NCBI GenBank assembly: GCA_019914995.1 | Contig: CM034138.1 | Span: 3,658,001-3,722,000 of the forward strand | Direction of reading: 5' to 3' | Origin: Acanthochlamys bracteata | Lineage: Eukaryota > Streptophyta > Magnoliopsida > Pandanales > Velloziaceae | DNA: 64,000 nucleotides | Part shown: piece by piece, positions 49,108 through 61,581 of the stretch | How positions within the stretch are numbered: the stretch's first letter is position 1 | Layout: each line of letters begins with the position of its first letter | Translations under genes and position numbers: made by a program | The notes under the pieces: model-generated | What the model was told of the DNA's origin: nothing | The model's database searches: none | The model's input: the letters and a program-made list of their open reading frames with translations, nothing else

Positions 49108-50787
49108 TTAATTATCTTTAAGTTTCCATGATCAATTAAATGTTATGTTTGAAGTATTGCAGTAGTAAATTAAAACTCCACAAAGTTGTAAGTTTCATGG
49201 TGTTGATTAGTTGATAGGGATCCATGTATATTCTTTTATGCTTTCATAACTGTTGCACTTTGATGATTTCCTTTCTGGCTGCTTTATTGCAAGCTTTTCT
49301 TCTTGCAGAGTATAGCTTTTGCTACAAATAGAGAGGTTACGAGAAATTTGTTGCTTTTTTGTTAGACTTTCAAAATTTTATGTGAGACCATTATATATGC
49401 CACAAATCTAAAGACCCCAATAACTTTTTTTTTAATTCGACTTTTCAAATAATTTTTTCGACTTAAACTAATCCATTATCATTAAGTTCTCTAATCTTCT
49501 TTATTTTAATCAACAACAATCAATCCTTTAATCGAAATAATATTTCAAATAATACCACAAGTTTTTATTTAAATGTTTGGGAAAAATTAACAATAAACCA
49601 GCACAAAATCTAATGACAAAAAAATTCAAATATATGAAGAAAATAAGTAAAAATTTCCTCAAAACTGCCTTGAGATTTCTCTTCAACGATTCTTGACAAG
49701 TTATTTGACTCACTCTTGACCTTAATTTTGAAGAAAAAATATGAATTTCATTAAAAACATGAAAATTTTTTACATTTTTTTGGAGTTTTTCTCTTCACTG
49801 TCATTTTGACTAATAGATCAGATAAAAATCGATTTGTATTTCAATTGAGCTAAATTTTTATTAGTAAGTTTTTTACTAATAATTCTTCATTTGGAATGGT
49901 GGAATTTAAATTTGAACCTCTCTATGATACTATTCAAACACTGAAGCAATACAAATTAATAACACTGACAAAATTTTAATTCTACCGAATTATGAATAGA
50001 TATTTAACCAATTTTCTAATCAAGTGATAGCAAAAAAATAATTTTTATGCTTTTGAAGTTTTCCTCTACATTGTCATATTGATTAAGACGGCAGATTGAG
50101 ATCCGGTCCCAATCCAATTAAGCTAAAATGTTTCGGTTTGGTCTTAACACATAACTCTTAAATCTAAAAAGCAAAATTAGATTTGTAGCTCTATGTGCCA
50201 TTGTTCGACCACAGTTCAACAAATGGTCGAACAATATGCATTATTCGACCATTAGTCAAATTGTGATCAAATAATGATCAAATAATAGTGTAAAGAGTTT
50301 TAAATTTAACCTCCACCTTTCAGATTGAAGAATAATGAGTCAAAAACACACTAATAAAATTTTAATACAACTGAACACGAATAAATATCTATTTAAACTA
50401 TTATTCAATTATTTTTTTATAACCATTCAATCTCCTATTTACAAATACGCTATTTGACTATAGATTGACCAAACACCATTAATTGACCATTATTCGAATA
50501 ATGGTCGACCAATGTCAAATAATGATCGTTGTTGGATCACTATTCAACCAACTTTTTAGCAATTTTCGGCTGTTATTCGAATAATGCTAACTATTCGACC
50601 CTTATTTCAAAATTATTCAGCCATGATGCGATCACGTAAATAAATATCAATGATATTTATTTCATAGAATTATTATTTGATTAGATTTTTGCACATAAAA
50701 TCTCAAAGATGAGTTATTATTCCATTCGTATGTTTTGTAAAGTAGAGCTTATTTTAAAATTTTTAAATAATATATATATATATATAT
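49108..50787. other. IDD downstream spacer with decayed foldback copies
   Basis: After the 3' UTR, 49785-50170 contains weak matches to the foldback MITE family (GATTTGTATTTCAATTGAGC, TAATTCTTCATTTGGAATGG, CCAATTAAGCTAAAATG). 50190-50620 has many scattered ATTCGACCAT/ATGGTCGAAT words in both orientations. No gene is seen. A (TA)n tract ends at 50787. Confidence 0.5.
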
Positions 50788-51540
50788 GGGTGAAGATATG
50801 TACACTCTAGCTACTGTGCGCGCACTCCACCACTCCAATCGTGAGCCGTCCGATCGCATATCAGACGGCTCACAATCAACACAAATGAGAAGCTTACGGG
50901 ATCATTGTGAGAGACACGTTCGTCATTTCGCATTCCCGTCTACAGTGATCCGCGTAAGGGGTCCGTCTGCAAACGATTTCATTTTGCCTCCTTCTTTCCG
51001 TAACCTTCATCTCTTCTTTCATTCTCTTTGTCTGCATTCTTCCCGACGCCCCTTCAAGCCAGCTCGAGTAATTTTCTGCCAGTTTTTCGAGCTCATGCTG
51101 TCATTCCTTCATCTTCTCCTTCCTTTCATTTTCTCTCAAAAATTCGTTCCCGAAACCGGAGTCGATCAAAATTCCTATCACGTCCGAACCTTCAATCGTC
51201 GACCGGCGATCTTCAATTCGAAACCAGAACCTTTTTTTCTCTTCTCCTGCTCCTTCTCTTCCTACTCCCGTCATAAATTTCATCAATTACAGCCCGTCGG
51301 TCGTTTTTGTTGTTCGTCGTGAGACTGTCGCCGTGCCGAGTGCGATAATTGTGTAAAAATTTTCTTTTATTATGATTTCGTTATGACTTATTTGTATTTT
51401 TATTATATTATTTCTTGATTATTTGAATTAATTTTTGTTTGGAATCGTAGGCGAATTCATCTACCGTCGGCGAATTCGTCCGTGTACAACAATGTGGATG
51501 TAAGTCTTTATTTTAATTTTTTTTATTTTGCAGTTGGTTG
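50788..51540. repeat. Left flank of the MULE, possible outer terminus
   Basis: Immediately after (TA)n comes GGGTGAAGATATGTACACTC, like the ends of the foldback MITEs. An inverted repeat GTGAGCCGTC...GACGGCTCAC lies at 50841-50873. The remainder is pyrimidine-rich and has splice-like signals (GTAAGTC near 51500, TTTGCAG at 51526-51532). No mirrored partner is seen to the right of 57128. It may be a lost part of the element or a separate one. Confidence 0.5.
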
Positions 51541-52903
51541 AGATTGCCGGTGCATTCCATCTGCCGTGCTCGGACCTGAGCCGGAGAAGGAGGAGGTGCT
51601 GCTGGAGCACTACCCGAGTCTGAAGAAAAAAAATGAAATCTTCAGAGAACCTGTTAATGAATGCCGATTTTTCAGTCGTGTTAGCATTCCATTTGACTTG
51701 GTTTTCTTTTTTTTTCTTTTGCTGGTAATGGCAAATTCTTCAGTGGTGTGAATGCCAAAGCCTTCAACGAGGATCGTCCGTCTGGAAGAGTTGTGAATGC
51801 AGAAACAGATGTTGTGAATGCATGTAGAATATGGATTGAAACCGAACCTATTAATGTTCTGTTGAACTGAGCTATGCATGCTTTAGATTGTGCTGTAAAT
51901 CCTGAGCTATGTTTGCTCAATATTAGTCTGTAAAATCTGAGCTATGTTTGCTCAAGATTATAGTTATGGAAACTGAGATGTTTTTGCTCAAGATTATTCT
52001 GTAAGAAATTGGTGAATGTAATGCTCATATTCGAATAAAATGTGAAGGGTGTTATCATCCAAAAATGGCTTGTGAATGTGAATGTGTTTGTCCGTTGGTG
52101 AAATGTGAATGTGCTTGTGCAATGTGAATGTTATCATCTAAATTCTGTAAGAAATTAGTGAATGTAAGCTCAATGAGATGTTTTTGTCTAGAGTGAATGC
52201 TATCATAAATGCCAATAATAGGATGAAGCCTCCTGGTAGATAAAGTACCAGGCCAGTGAGTAGTGAGCTAGCATAAACCAGCTGCCAGTGAGCTCACTCA
52301 TGCTGGGGGTTCAGTTGGTCTCTAAAATCATAACGCTCAAAAGCGCCTTGTGGCACACAAAAAAGCGCCATAAAAAAAATTTACCGCCGCGCGGAACGCT
52401 TCTTCCCATACTATACCAGCAGGAAAAATACTCCAGCACCATGTTGGGGGTTTAGTTGCTCACTCGCTGGTGAGCTCACTAGTCTCCGACGATGCAGCTG
52501 ACCATTCTCCGACGAAGTAAACTACAATTTTTATTTTTTTCTATAAACAACAGTTTTACAATGCTGTTTAGATAGATTTAGCATAACGAATTATTTTTTA
52601 TTACAATACAACTTAATAAATCTGTTTTTCTTTTTTTTGTCCACATTGAGCTTCTAGTGAGCTCACTGGTTTTTGTCCAAAGTAATTTTTTTCTTTTTTC
52701 TATAACAAATAATTATACAATGCTCAATAGATTGAACATAACAATTTTTTTTTTTACAATGAAACTTAAGATTGAGCTTCCAGTGAGCTCACTGCAGCTA
52801 GCTAGTGAGCTCACTATAGCTGGTGAGCTCACTGATCTCCAGCCAGTGAGCTCGTTATTCTCCGGCCAAAAAAATTTTTAATTTTAAATTTAAACAGTTT
52901 GAG
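51541..52903 (+). repeat. MULE left inverted arm
   Basis: Inverted partner of 55902-57128. It holds six exact GTGAGCTCAC copies, starting at 52288, 52470, 52657, 52783, 52805 and 52823; a seventh, at 52910, lies just inside the arm. Repeats of GAGCTATGTTTGCTCAA occur at 51900-51990. Confidence 0.88.
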
Positions 52904-53230
52904 CTTCCAGTGAGCTCACTGGATGCGCAGTGGTCTACGTAATGCATTCTCTACATGTCTACATTCTTCCTAAAAAAAATGGAAGGAAAACATTCAAATA
53001 AGAAAGCGAAAAAATCAAAACAGATAAAAAACCCCAAGAGGGCAACTTTGTCATTTCATACATCCATTGTTTCCCTCTGTTTTACGTCTGGCTTTCAGTT
53101 TACGCGGGAGAAGTTCTTTGTTCTATACAGGAGAAATTTTTGTGTTCTTCCTCTTTGCTATAGTAATTCTGGCTTACACTAATCTTCTTCTCTTCTTATT
53201 CAAGACAACTGATTCTCAAACTCTCGAATT

Positions 53231-55778
53231 ATGGCTCAAAAGTTTGAAGGTATTTTTTTTCAAAGCATCAAATTTTGTGGTGTTTTTTCCCATTCAATAC
53301 CGGGTTTTATTTTTTTTTGCTTATTAAAATTTTTTTGGTGTATCCTTTAGGTTTCGAGGCCGGCTCTTCATCTTTTTCAACTCTAAACGTTGTAGAGGAG
53401 AATCTCAAATTGCCTTGTTTAGGAATGACATTTCAAAGTCTCGAAACTGCGAAAGAATTTTATATAAATTATGGAAAAATAGAAGGTTTTAGCACTTTTA
53501 CTCGAAAAACCAAAAAAGAATTGCTCATTCAGATCAAGTGAGTATTTGTGAAATGACTTGTTCCCGTTTTGAAAAACATAGGGCCATCGAGACGAAAAGA
53601 CAGATGATAGTTTCGCGAAAGAAGTACAGAAGAAGAGAAGCACGAGTACAGCAAAATGTGAATGTCTTGCAAAAATGAGAGTGAAAAAATAACCTTCTTG
53701 GATTGTGGAAAGTGGTGGGCTATGAAGGCAGTCACAATCACGACCTAATTAGTCCTGTAAAAAGAATGCGGATGCTTGTTTGCAGAAATATTCCTATTGC
53801 AGCTAAGAGTTTGATTGACTCATTTCGGGACGAATGCGTACCTGTGAGTAAAGTTGTAGATATACTTGACGGGCCGCAATATGGTTTTGCTAACAGAGAT
53901 TGTTGGAACCATTTGTGTCCCTCGAAGGAATACAAAAGGTCTATTAGTGGTGATGTTACAGCAGCGCTTAAATTTTTTGAAAAAAAAAGCATATAAGACC
54001 CAAAATTTTTCTATGGAATACAGATGGACAGTGAATCTAGAGCAATAAATTTTTCCTGGGTAGATGGTCGATCGCGCACTCAATTTTAGTATTTTAGTGA
54101 TGTAATTTTTTTTGACACCACCTATCGTAAGAATATATATGAAATGACATTTGCGTCATTTACTGGGATTAACCATCATATGCAGTCAATTCAATTTGGT
54201 TGTTCACTACTTTTAGATGAGACTGAAGAGTCTTTTGAGTGGCTTTTTGAGACATGAATTTCAGCTATAGGAGTACGTGCTCCATTTTCAATCATGACAG
54301 ATCAAGACAGAGCTATGACTGCAGCTGTTGCGAAGGTTTTTTCAACTACTCGGCATAGATTTTATTTGTGGCATATATTGAAGAAATTCCGTGAAAAATT
54401 TTTCCATATTTATTTCAAGAGCTCTAAATTCCAAAAAAATATCAAGAGATGTATTCGGGAAAGTTATATCTCTAGTACTTTTGAATTGAAGTGGGATAAA
54501 TTGATATCTACGTACGAGTTGCAGGATAATGAATGGTTCAAAGAAATATACTAGATTCGAAAAAAGTGGGCGCCAGTGTATCACTCGAATACTTTTTATG
54601 CCGGTATGAATACTACCGGATATTACGAAGGTATGAATGTTATCTACAAAAGTTTTTTCAAACCAACAACAACTCTTCGAGAGTTTGTTGTGAAGAACGA
54701 CAAGTTCTTGAAAAAACTTGTAGAAAGTGAAAAAAAAGAGGATTATATTAGTGAACACTTGTGTCGCATTATAGAAGGAAATTCATATATTTTGAAAAAT
54801 ACAGCAACAGCATATACAAGAAATGTGTACGATAAATTCAAAATTTTTTTTGAGAAAGTTCAAACTGAGTATATTTTGCATGATGATTAAAGGGGTAGTG
54901 ATGGGTACAAGACTTATATTTATATGTCCCGAGTGGAAGGTGATGAGCATCAGCGTAAAATGAAATTTAATTCAGTCACAAAGGAAGGTAACTGTGAATG
55001 TAAATGTTTTGAATTTATAGGAATTCCTTATGGACACTTGATGAAAATTTTTCAGAATCGAGATATAAAAATACCAAATCATTTTATTCTTAAGCGATGG
55101 AGGAAGAGGGCTAATAAATATAGAGCTACATACGATGGTGGACTTATAAATAACCATGAGAATACTGAGTTATTGAGAACTACCCAACTGCAGATAGTTT
55201 TCAACTAATTGGTTTATGAAGCGGCGGAAACTAATGATGGATACCAATTGTTGTTGAAAAAATTAGAAGAGGCTTCCCAAGGACTTAAGAAAGTAATAAA
55301 GACTAATTATCAGGATAATGTTTCAGCTGACAATCCATGTATTATTAGTGAGAGCTTAGAAGAGCATATTGGGACCTCTCAAGTTTTACTTTTGAATCCT
55401 AATATCTCACAAACGAAGGGCAGAAACAAAGAAGGGAGGGCTTGCAAGGGTAGTACTCAAATGAAAGGAGGTTTGGAGAAAGCCATTGCGAGAGCCAAAA
55501 GAAAAACAGGCAGAAGATGCGCTTACTGTAATAAGTCCGGTGTTAAGCATGATAAAAAAAACTGTCCTGAAAATTCTAATAGAAAGAAAAAGATAAGTAA
55601 GTATAACCATTTACTTATTTTTTGATTCCTTGTTTACTAACTTTGATGGTAGAATTTTACTTGACTTTGGCTACCAATCTTTTACTTGATAGTTACCGGT
55701 ACAAATGATGTGGAAGACGAAGACACAAGTGAAGACGACGACAGCAATGAAGAAGATTTAGTTGTTGATTTAGAGTAG
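53231..55778 (+). pseudogene. FAR1/MuDR-type transposase, inactivated
   Basis: Probable start MAQKFE at 53231, with an intron 53250-53350. A FAR1 DNA-binding region (LPCLGMTFQSLETAKEFYIN, then WKVVGYEGSHNHDL) leads to a MULE DDE region (VIFFDTTYRKNIYEMTF, about 54100-54150; SIMTDQDRAMTAAVAKVF near 54290), a degenerate SWIM region (CECKCFEFIGIPYGHLM near 55000, with Tyr where Cys is usual) and a zinc knuckle (CAYCNKSGVKHDKKNC near 55520). A short acidic last exon ends at 55778. Damage includes shifts or stops around 53537-53700, about 53994, 54255, 54551, 54888 and 55206. The family is related to the host FAR1/FHY3 factors, but the flanking inverted arms show that this one is a transposon gene. 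No active product is expected. Confidence 0.9.
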
Positions 55779-55901
55779 AATGATGAAATCATTTTGACAT
55801 TTTTTGGTAAGCATATAGATGTTGTATATAATCTTTTTAAGTTTCATTGTTAAAAAAAATGGTATGTTCAATCTGTTTTTCACTGTATTGTAAAACTGTT
55901 G

Positions 55902-57128
55902 CTCAAACTGTTTAAATTTAAAATTAAAATTTCTTTTGGCCGGAGAATAATGAGCTCACTGGCCGGAGATCAGTGAGCATCTAGTGAGCTCACTGGCTAG
56001 CTGCAGTGAGCTCACTAGAAGCTCAATCTTAAGTTTCATTGTAAAAAAAAAAATTTGTTATGTTCAATCTATTGAGCATTATATAATTATTTTCTATAGA
56101 AAAAAGAAAAAAATTACCTTGGACAAACACCAGTGAGCTCACTGGAAGCTCAATGTGGACAAAAAAAAATAAAAACAGATTAAATAAGTTGTATTATAAA
56201 CAAGAACAATTCGTTATACTAAATCTGTTTAAACAGCATTGTAAAACTGTTGTTTACAGAAAAAAATAAAAATTGTAGTTTATTTTGGCCGGAGAATGAT
56301 CAGCTGCATCGTCGAAGACCAGTGAGCTTAGTGGCCGGACACCAGTGAGCTTACCCGCCAGTGAGCAGTGAGCTCACTCGCAGCTGGTTTATGCTAGCTC
56401 ACTACTCACTGGCTTGGTACTTTATCTACCAGGAGGCTTCATCCTATTACTGGCATTGATGATAGCATTCACTTTAGACAAAAACATCTCATTGAGCTTA
56501 CATTCATCAATTTCTTACAGAATTTGGAGGATAACATTCACATTGCACAAGCACATTCACATTTCACCAACGGACAAACACATTCACATTCACAAGCCAT
56601 TTTTGGATGATAACACCCTTCACATTTCATTCGAATATGAGCATTACATTCACCAATTTCTTACAGAATAATCTTGAGCAAAAACATCTCAGTTTCCATA
56701 ACTATAATCTTGAGCAAACATAGCTCAAATTTTACAGACTAATATTGAGCAAACATAGCTCAGGATTTACAGCACAATCTAAAGCATGCATAGCTCAGTT
56801 CAACAGAACATTAATAGGTTCGGTTTCAATCCATATTCTACATGCATTCACAACATCTGTTTTTGCATTCACAACTCTTCCAGACGGACGACCCTCGTTA
56901 AAGGCTTTGGCATTCACATCACTGAAGAATCTGTCATTCATTACCAGCAAAAGAAAAAAAAGAAAACTAAGTCAGATGGAATGCTAACACGACTGAAGAA
57001 TCGGCATTCATTAACAGGTTCTCTAAAGGATTCATTTTTTTTTCTTCAGACTCGGGTAGTGCTCTAGGAGCACCTCCTCCTTCTCCGGCTCAGGTCCGAG
57101 CACGGGAAATGGAATGCACCGGCAATCT
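55902..57128 (-). repeat. MULE right inverted arm
   Basis: Inverted partner of 51541-52903. It holds exact GTGAGCTCAC copies at 55984, 56006, 56133 and 56368, plus near-copies at 55951 and 56323. Confidence 0.88.
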
Positions 57129-58787
57129 GGGAGGGCTTGCCAATTGTAGTTATATCATCGACGTGGTCTCATGCATAGTTAAAGAATCGAACGTCAAGGG
57201 CTTACTATGAGTGAGGGTCGCTACTCTAGTAAACAGAGCATGAAGTTGGACATAATAAGGCTTACTTTGGGCTTGGTTTGGTACTTCCTGATCAGGTGCC
57301 TCAAGATAGTAAAATTGATTCCTCCCAACTTTTTGGATGCTATCAAGATAAATAAATATAGTGAGATCACATAAGTGTTCTATATTTTTGAAAAAATAAA
57401 TCATTTGTATAGTGTTGGAAGCTCCGAGTCAAACATTGGTTATTGAACATGGTACCCTCTTACTATTACTATTAGTACTATTATATTTACTAGTTTTAGT
57501 TTTGTCTTCGTCTTAGAAGTGTAAATATGTACCAGGCTAAATGGATAACATGTACCTCAGCCAAATAGCCTGACTCGCCTGACTCATAAATAATGATAGG
57601 ACCAGACTGACCTAACTCAACCCGTCAGGCAATATAGGTCCGACTTCGTCCACTGTCGGACGACCTACCGTTTAAGTTACTGTAAACCTTTTGACCGATC
57701 AACGATCAATAACAGACTAAGTCGACTTCTAATAAAAAAATTTTAATAATAAAAATTATTTATAATTATTTTTATCTTAATCAGAAAATTTTGAAGTTAT
57801 TTTAAAAATTTTTAATTGTTATTTTTATTTGAATTTGTTATATATAATAAAAAAAAGACAAAAATGTAGGGCCGGGCCAAGAAAGTCATGATTGGGCTAG
57901 AACCTTACTCAGGTGCAGGAATATGGTCGGAACAACCCGACTCGAATAATTTATTTGGTCCAACTGTTTATATTTATACCTCTATTTCGTCTTTGTTTTT
58001 GGATTCGTAGCAACTATAGACAAAATTGAAGCTATTGATGTTGATGAGTTTCATATTGCTGCTGACAATTGATGCCGTTCATATGATGATGATATTGCAG
58101 AGGAAACTATCACAGACAAGAGAAACAATTTAACCTTATCTCAGTTCATGATTTGATCAGTTAAAATTGGCGGCATCAATTGGACGGAGCCGGTAACTAG
58201 ATAACATGTGTGCTCTAAATTTCATTTAAAGGTGGATGTTTTTCAAAGAAGGTCATATTTTAATTACAAAAAACTCTATTTTTTCTATCCTGAGTTTGAC
58301 TTACGCCACTTTATATGTTTTATTATCACGTGAAACTCCACGTTCACTTCCAAGTCAAACTTCATTTTATCAAAATTTAACTATAAAATTTACTTTACAT
58401 ACTTTAATTACCATTCCGACTTTTAATGAATTCTATTTCTTAGCATACGTCAATTTTATAAAACTCACACTTGTGAAACACATTTTTATGCAACTAAAAT
58501 AATTTCAAACTAAAAAATGTTCAGGTTGGAGCATCGGCTATCTGATAGTGGTTAGTTTTGTGTCGTCTATATAGATATTTTTGCCTAATGAAAGAGTTAC
58601 CTTTTGTTGTATTTGTAACTGCATGACACCCCTATAAAATTTTAGACTGATTCAACACTGTTTATTCATTAATTTTATTCAGTAGCGAAATATTTGAACT
58701 TGTTTGATGTTATTCAGAAGAATTTGAAAGAGTCGAAAAAATTACATATTTTCTGATGATGAAGAATCACAATAGCTGATTAGTTTA
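57129..58787. other. Spacer between the MULE and histone H3, no gene seen
   Basis: 57560-57980 has GACTCGCCTGACTC/CAACCCGACTCG-type words around an AT-rich core, possibly a decayed repeat. No supported coding sequence. Confidence 0.4.
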
Positions 58788-59037
58788 GGGTCTGTTTGGC
58801 ATTGCTTATAATTTTTTTTATTTTAAATTTTTATTTCATATTTTTCAATAAAGTTTTTATAATATTTTGTAAAAGTTTTTAAAATTTAAAAAATATACAA
58901 AAATTTTATGTAGTAAGATCATATTTGTATTTAGCTTTATTATTTTATAAAGTAGAAAAAATTAAAACTCGTTTTACAAAATTTTCTAAAATATCCAAAA
59001 CTTTTTTTCAAAAACACTCGCAAGTCCCAAACATCCC
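58788..59037. mobile_element. Tourist-like MITE with TTA duplication
   Basis: The ends GGGTCTGTTTGGCATTGC and (inverted) GGGATGTTTGGGACTTGC bound 250 bp of AT-rich DNA. TTA flanks both sides (58785-58787 and 59038-59040). Confidence 0.85.
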
Positions 59038-59504
59038 TTAGCTCAGTAGGTTGTTGAAAAAGCAATAAAAATTATATATAAAAAATATAATGTATACTTT
59101 AATATATCTTTTTCTATTTTTTATTTTTTAAAATAAATATAATAAAAAATTTATTAAAAAATAAGAAGTTGAGAGGAAGTATTGATAAACGGTAATAAAC
59201 AACTTCAAATATGTCCTACTGTCTTGTAAGTTCCAACTTCTTGTAGGAAAATTGGCTCCTGGAATCCTAGCGTAGGCAAAGAAGTAACAAATTAACGAGA
59301 CGAGAGATAAAATGGAGGCCCATATGTAAACGCGGAGATTGAACATGGTGAAGGCCCTGGCCCAAAATAGTTTATCTGGCGGGTGCCAGCTCATTAATCT
59401 GGGTAGAGTGGCCACCAGCAATCTGTTGACGTTCGCTTATTCATCAAAACATCTCTACCGTCCAATCTCCAGAACCCGCTCACAAACAAACAAAAACAAT
59501 GCAC

Positions 59505-59512
59505 GATCCGCG
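59505..59512 (-). promoter_or_regulatory. Plant histone octamer motif
   Basis: GATCCGCG is the reverse of CGCGGATC, the octamer conserved in plant histone promoters for S-phase and meristem expression. It lies 207 bp before the H3 start. Confidence 0.8.
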
Positions 59513-59608
59513 TGAAGCCCTCTCAACAACTCTTTAACGTTCGATTCCTTTTAAATCCAACGGCCAATAATTCCAATCTTCCCCGCAAAAATTTTCATTT
59601 ATTTCAAA

Positions 59609-59645
59609 TTCCCGCCTAAAATTGCCCCCAATTCAAGTCTATAAA
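59609..59645 (+). promoter_or_regulatory. E2F-like site and TATA box of histone H3
   Basis: TTCCCGCC (59609-59616) fits the core of E2F sites. TATAAA (59640-59645) lies about 75 bp before the ATG. A CCAAT box is at 59564-59568. Confidence 0.7.
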
Positions 59646-59709
59646 ACCTCAACAACTCGGTCTTTCCATCACCGAGACAACGAGCAAGAATCTTCAATTT
59701 TCTTCTTGA

Positions 59710-60129
<420 letters not shown>

Positions 60130-60837
60130 TCAAATAAAAAAAGGTCTTCGATCGATTAATAGTTACATCTTTGGTTTGCGTTATCTTCTGGTAGCGATCG
60201 TGTTTGTATAGATCTGTGATCGATGGTTAATGCAGCTCCTTTTGTTTGATCTTATCTGTAGATCTGTGAATTGATGTAGTGGGACTTTTAATCATCTTAT
60301 GTTGATGAGCGAGAGATCTAAGAAGTTTAATTCATTCCATTCAGTTTGTGCCTAAAAGTAAATGAAAAATTTTTCAACTTCTAATTAAAATCGTTAGATA
60401 TTTCACTGAGTGATAATTTTAACTTCAGTTTACTGTTCCGATTCCCGTGAGGAATTAGAAGCTTTAATATCTGTTGAAGAGTTGAACCTTTGATTTTACT
60501 ACTTTTTACCATACATAAGCAATTCAGTCACGAATTGGGATGTTATGTCTTCGAACGAGGAAATAGCTATTCTGTTTCTGCAGATCTGCTAGGTAGCCCT
60601 TCGATTTTATGGTTCTATTTCTACGTTGTTCAAGTTTCCTGTCTTATGATTCTCGTTTTCAACTGCATACGTTTGCCTTATGTTTAAGTTCTGATCTTCT
60701 GAAGTTTGCTGGAGCTGCAATAATCATTGAAGTGCAAGGAAATGCTAGGTCAGAGGCTAGAAAGGTAGAACTGTGAATTCAGGAAATTGAGGTAGTGAAA
60801 TTTTAGTGTTTCTTTCGAAGAAATTGTTTCCTATTAA
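60130..60837 (+). other. Histone H3 3' flank
   Basis: Likely H3 3' UTR, then spacer. No other gene seen. Confidence 0.45.
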
Positions 60838-61074
60838 GGGATGTTTGGGAGAGCGTTTGAACCTCCTACCCAAAATCTAAAAAAGTTTTTTTTTAATATT
60901 TTCGAAATTACTTTTTTTGAAATTAGACTATATAGTATAAATTATATGTTAGAAAATTTTTATATATAAAATTATTATTTGTTTAGAGCAAAAAGATCAA
61001 ACTTGTTTTGGGAAAACTTTAACATAGATTGTTTTTAGAAAAGTTTCGTATTTTAAGCACTTCCAAATTTCCTT
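60838..61074. mobile_element. Tourist-like MITE, diverged
   Basis: The ends GGGATGTTTGGGAGAGCGTT and (inverted) AGGAAATTTGGAAGTGCTT bound about 237 bp. TAA flanks both sides (60835-60837 and 61075-61077). AT-rich core of the same family. Confidence 0.65.
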
Positions 61075-61581
61075 TAAATAACTTCAGAAGCACTATTTTG
61101 GAAGCTACTTTTGTGGTATGAATTCAACATATGCTCATATGTAACGAGTAGGAGATGCTTTATAATTGATACAGCATTGCATACATAATGGATAAAAATG
61201 GTCTAAATCAGTTGCCTCAATGCTTCATTTCGGTATAGCTACTTCCACAGATGTAGTTGAGATCCTCTATTTTGCAGTTCTAAACTCTCCCTCAAATACA
61301 GGTACCGTACAAGCAATATTGAACCATCTTCCAGCACAAGGTACAACATAGAAATATCTCTCAAAGACTTGAATACATCAATCACACTTCTTTCTGAGTA
61401 ACGCCCTGAGTAAAAAGGTTTTAGAGTTGAGTTATATACAAGAACTGAAAGATCTCTAGCGGAAACAACTGGCTAAAATGAAAAAAAAGTAACTGTTTTA
61501 TAGCATAAGGCTGCTTTATCTGAAAGAATTCACATTTACAGCTGTTTATTCACTAAATGGATCTAAAATAAGTATCAACTT

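Larger units (their letters stand above)
51541..57128. mobile_element. Mutator-like element (MULE) with inverted repeats over 1.2 kb
   Basis: The left arm (51541-52903) and right arm (55902-57128) are long inverted copies. Their outer ends begin AGATTGCCGGTGCATTCCAT on the left and the complement of this on the right, and their inner ends share AAATTTAAACAGTTTGAG. Between them lies a degraded FAR1-type transposase. The arms are rich in GTGAGCTCAC palindromes and TGTGAATG/CATTCACA words. The left arm has about 160 bp missing from the right. I saw no clear 8-11 bp target duplication next to the arms, so the true element may extend left to 50788 with the right end lost. Confidence 0.85.

Noticed and set aside
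50786-51322. 178-codon open frame beside the MULE
   Set aside because: It starts in a (TA)n tract and runs through terminal-repeat-like DNA; Ser/Phe-rich translation without domains. Treated as part of the element flank.
51610-51879. Open frame matching one at 56786-57067, which could suggest a duplicated gene
   Set aside because: The two are mirror copies within the inverted arms of the MULE, so similarity reflects the DNA repeat, not a gene family.
53231-55778. Host FAR1/FHY3 transcription factor gene
   Set aside because: Long inverted arms flank it and it has many stops and shifts, so it is a transposon-derived pseudogene, not a domesticated factor.
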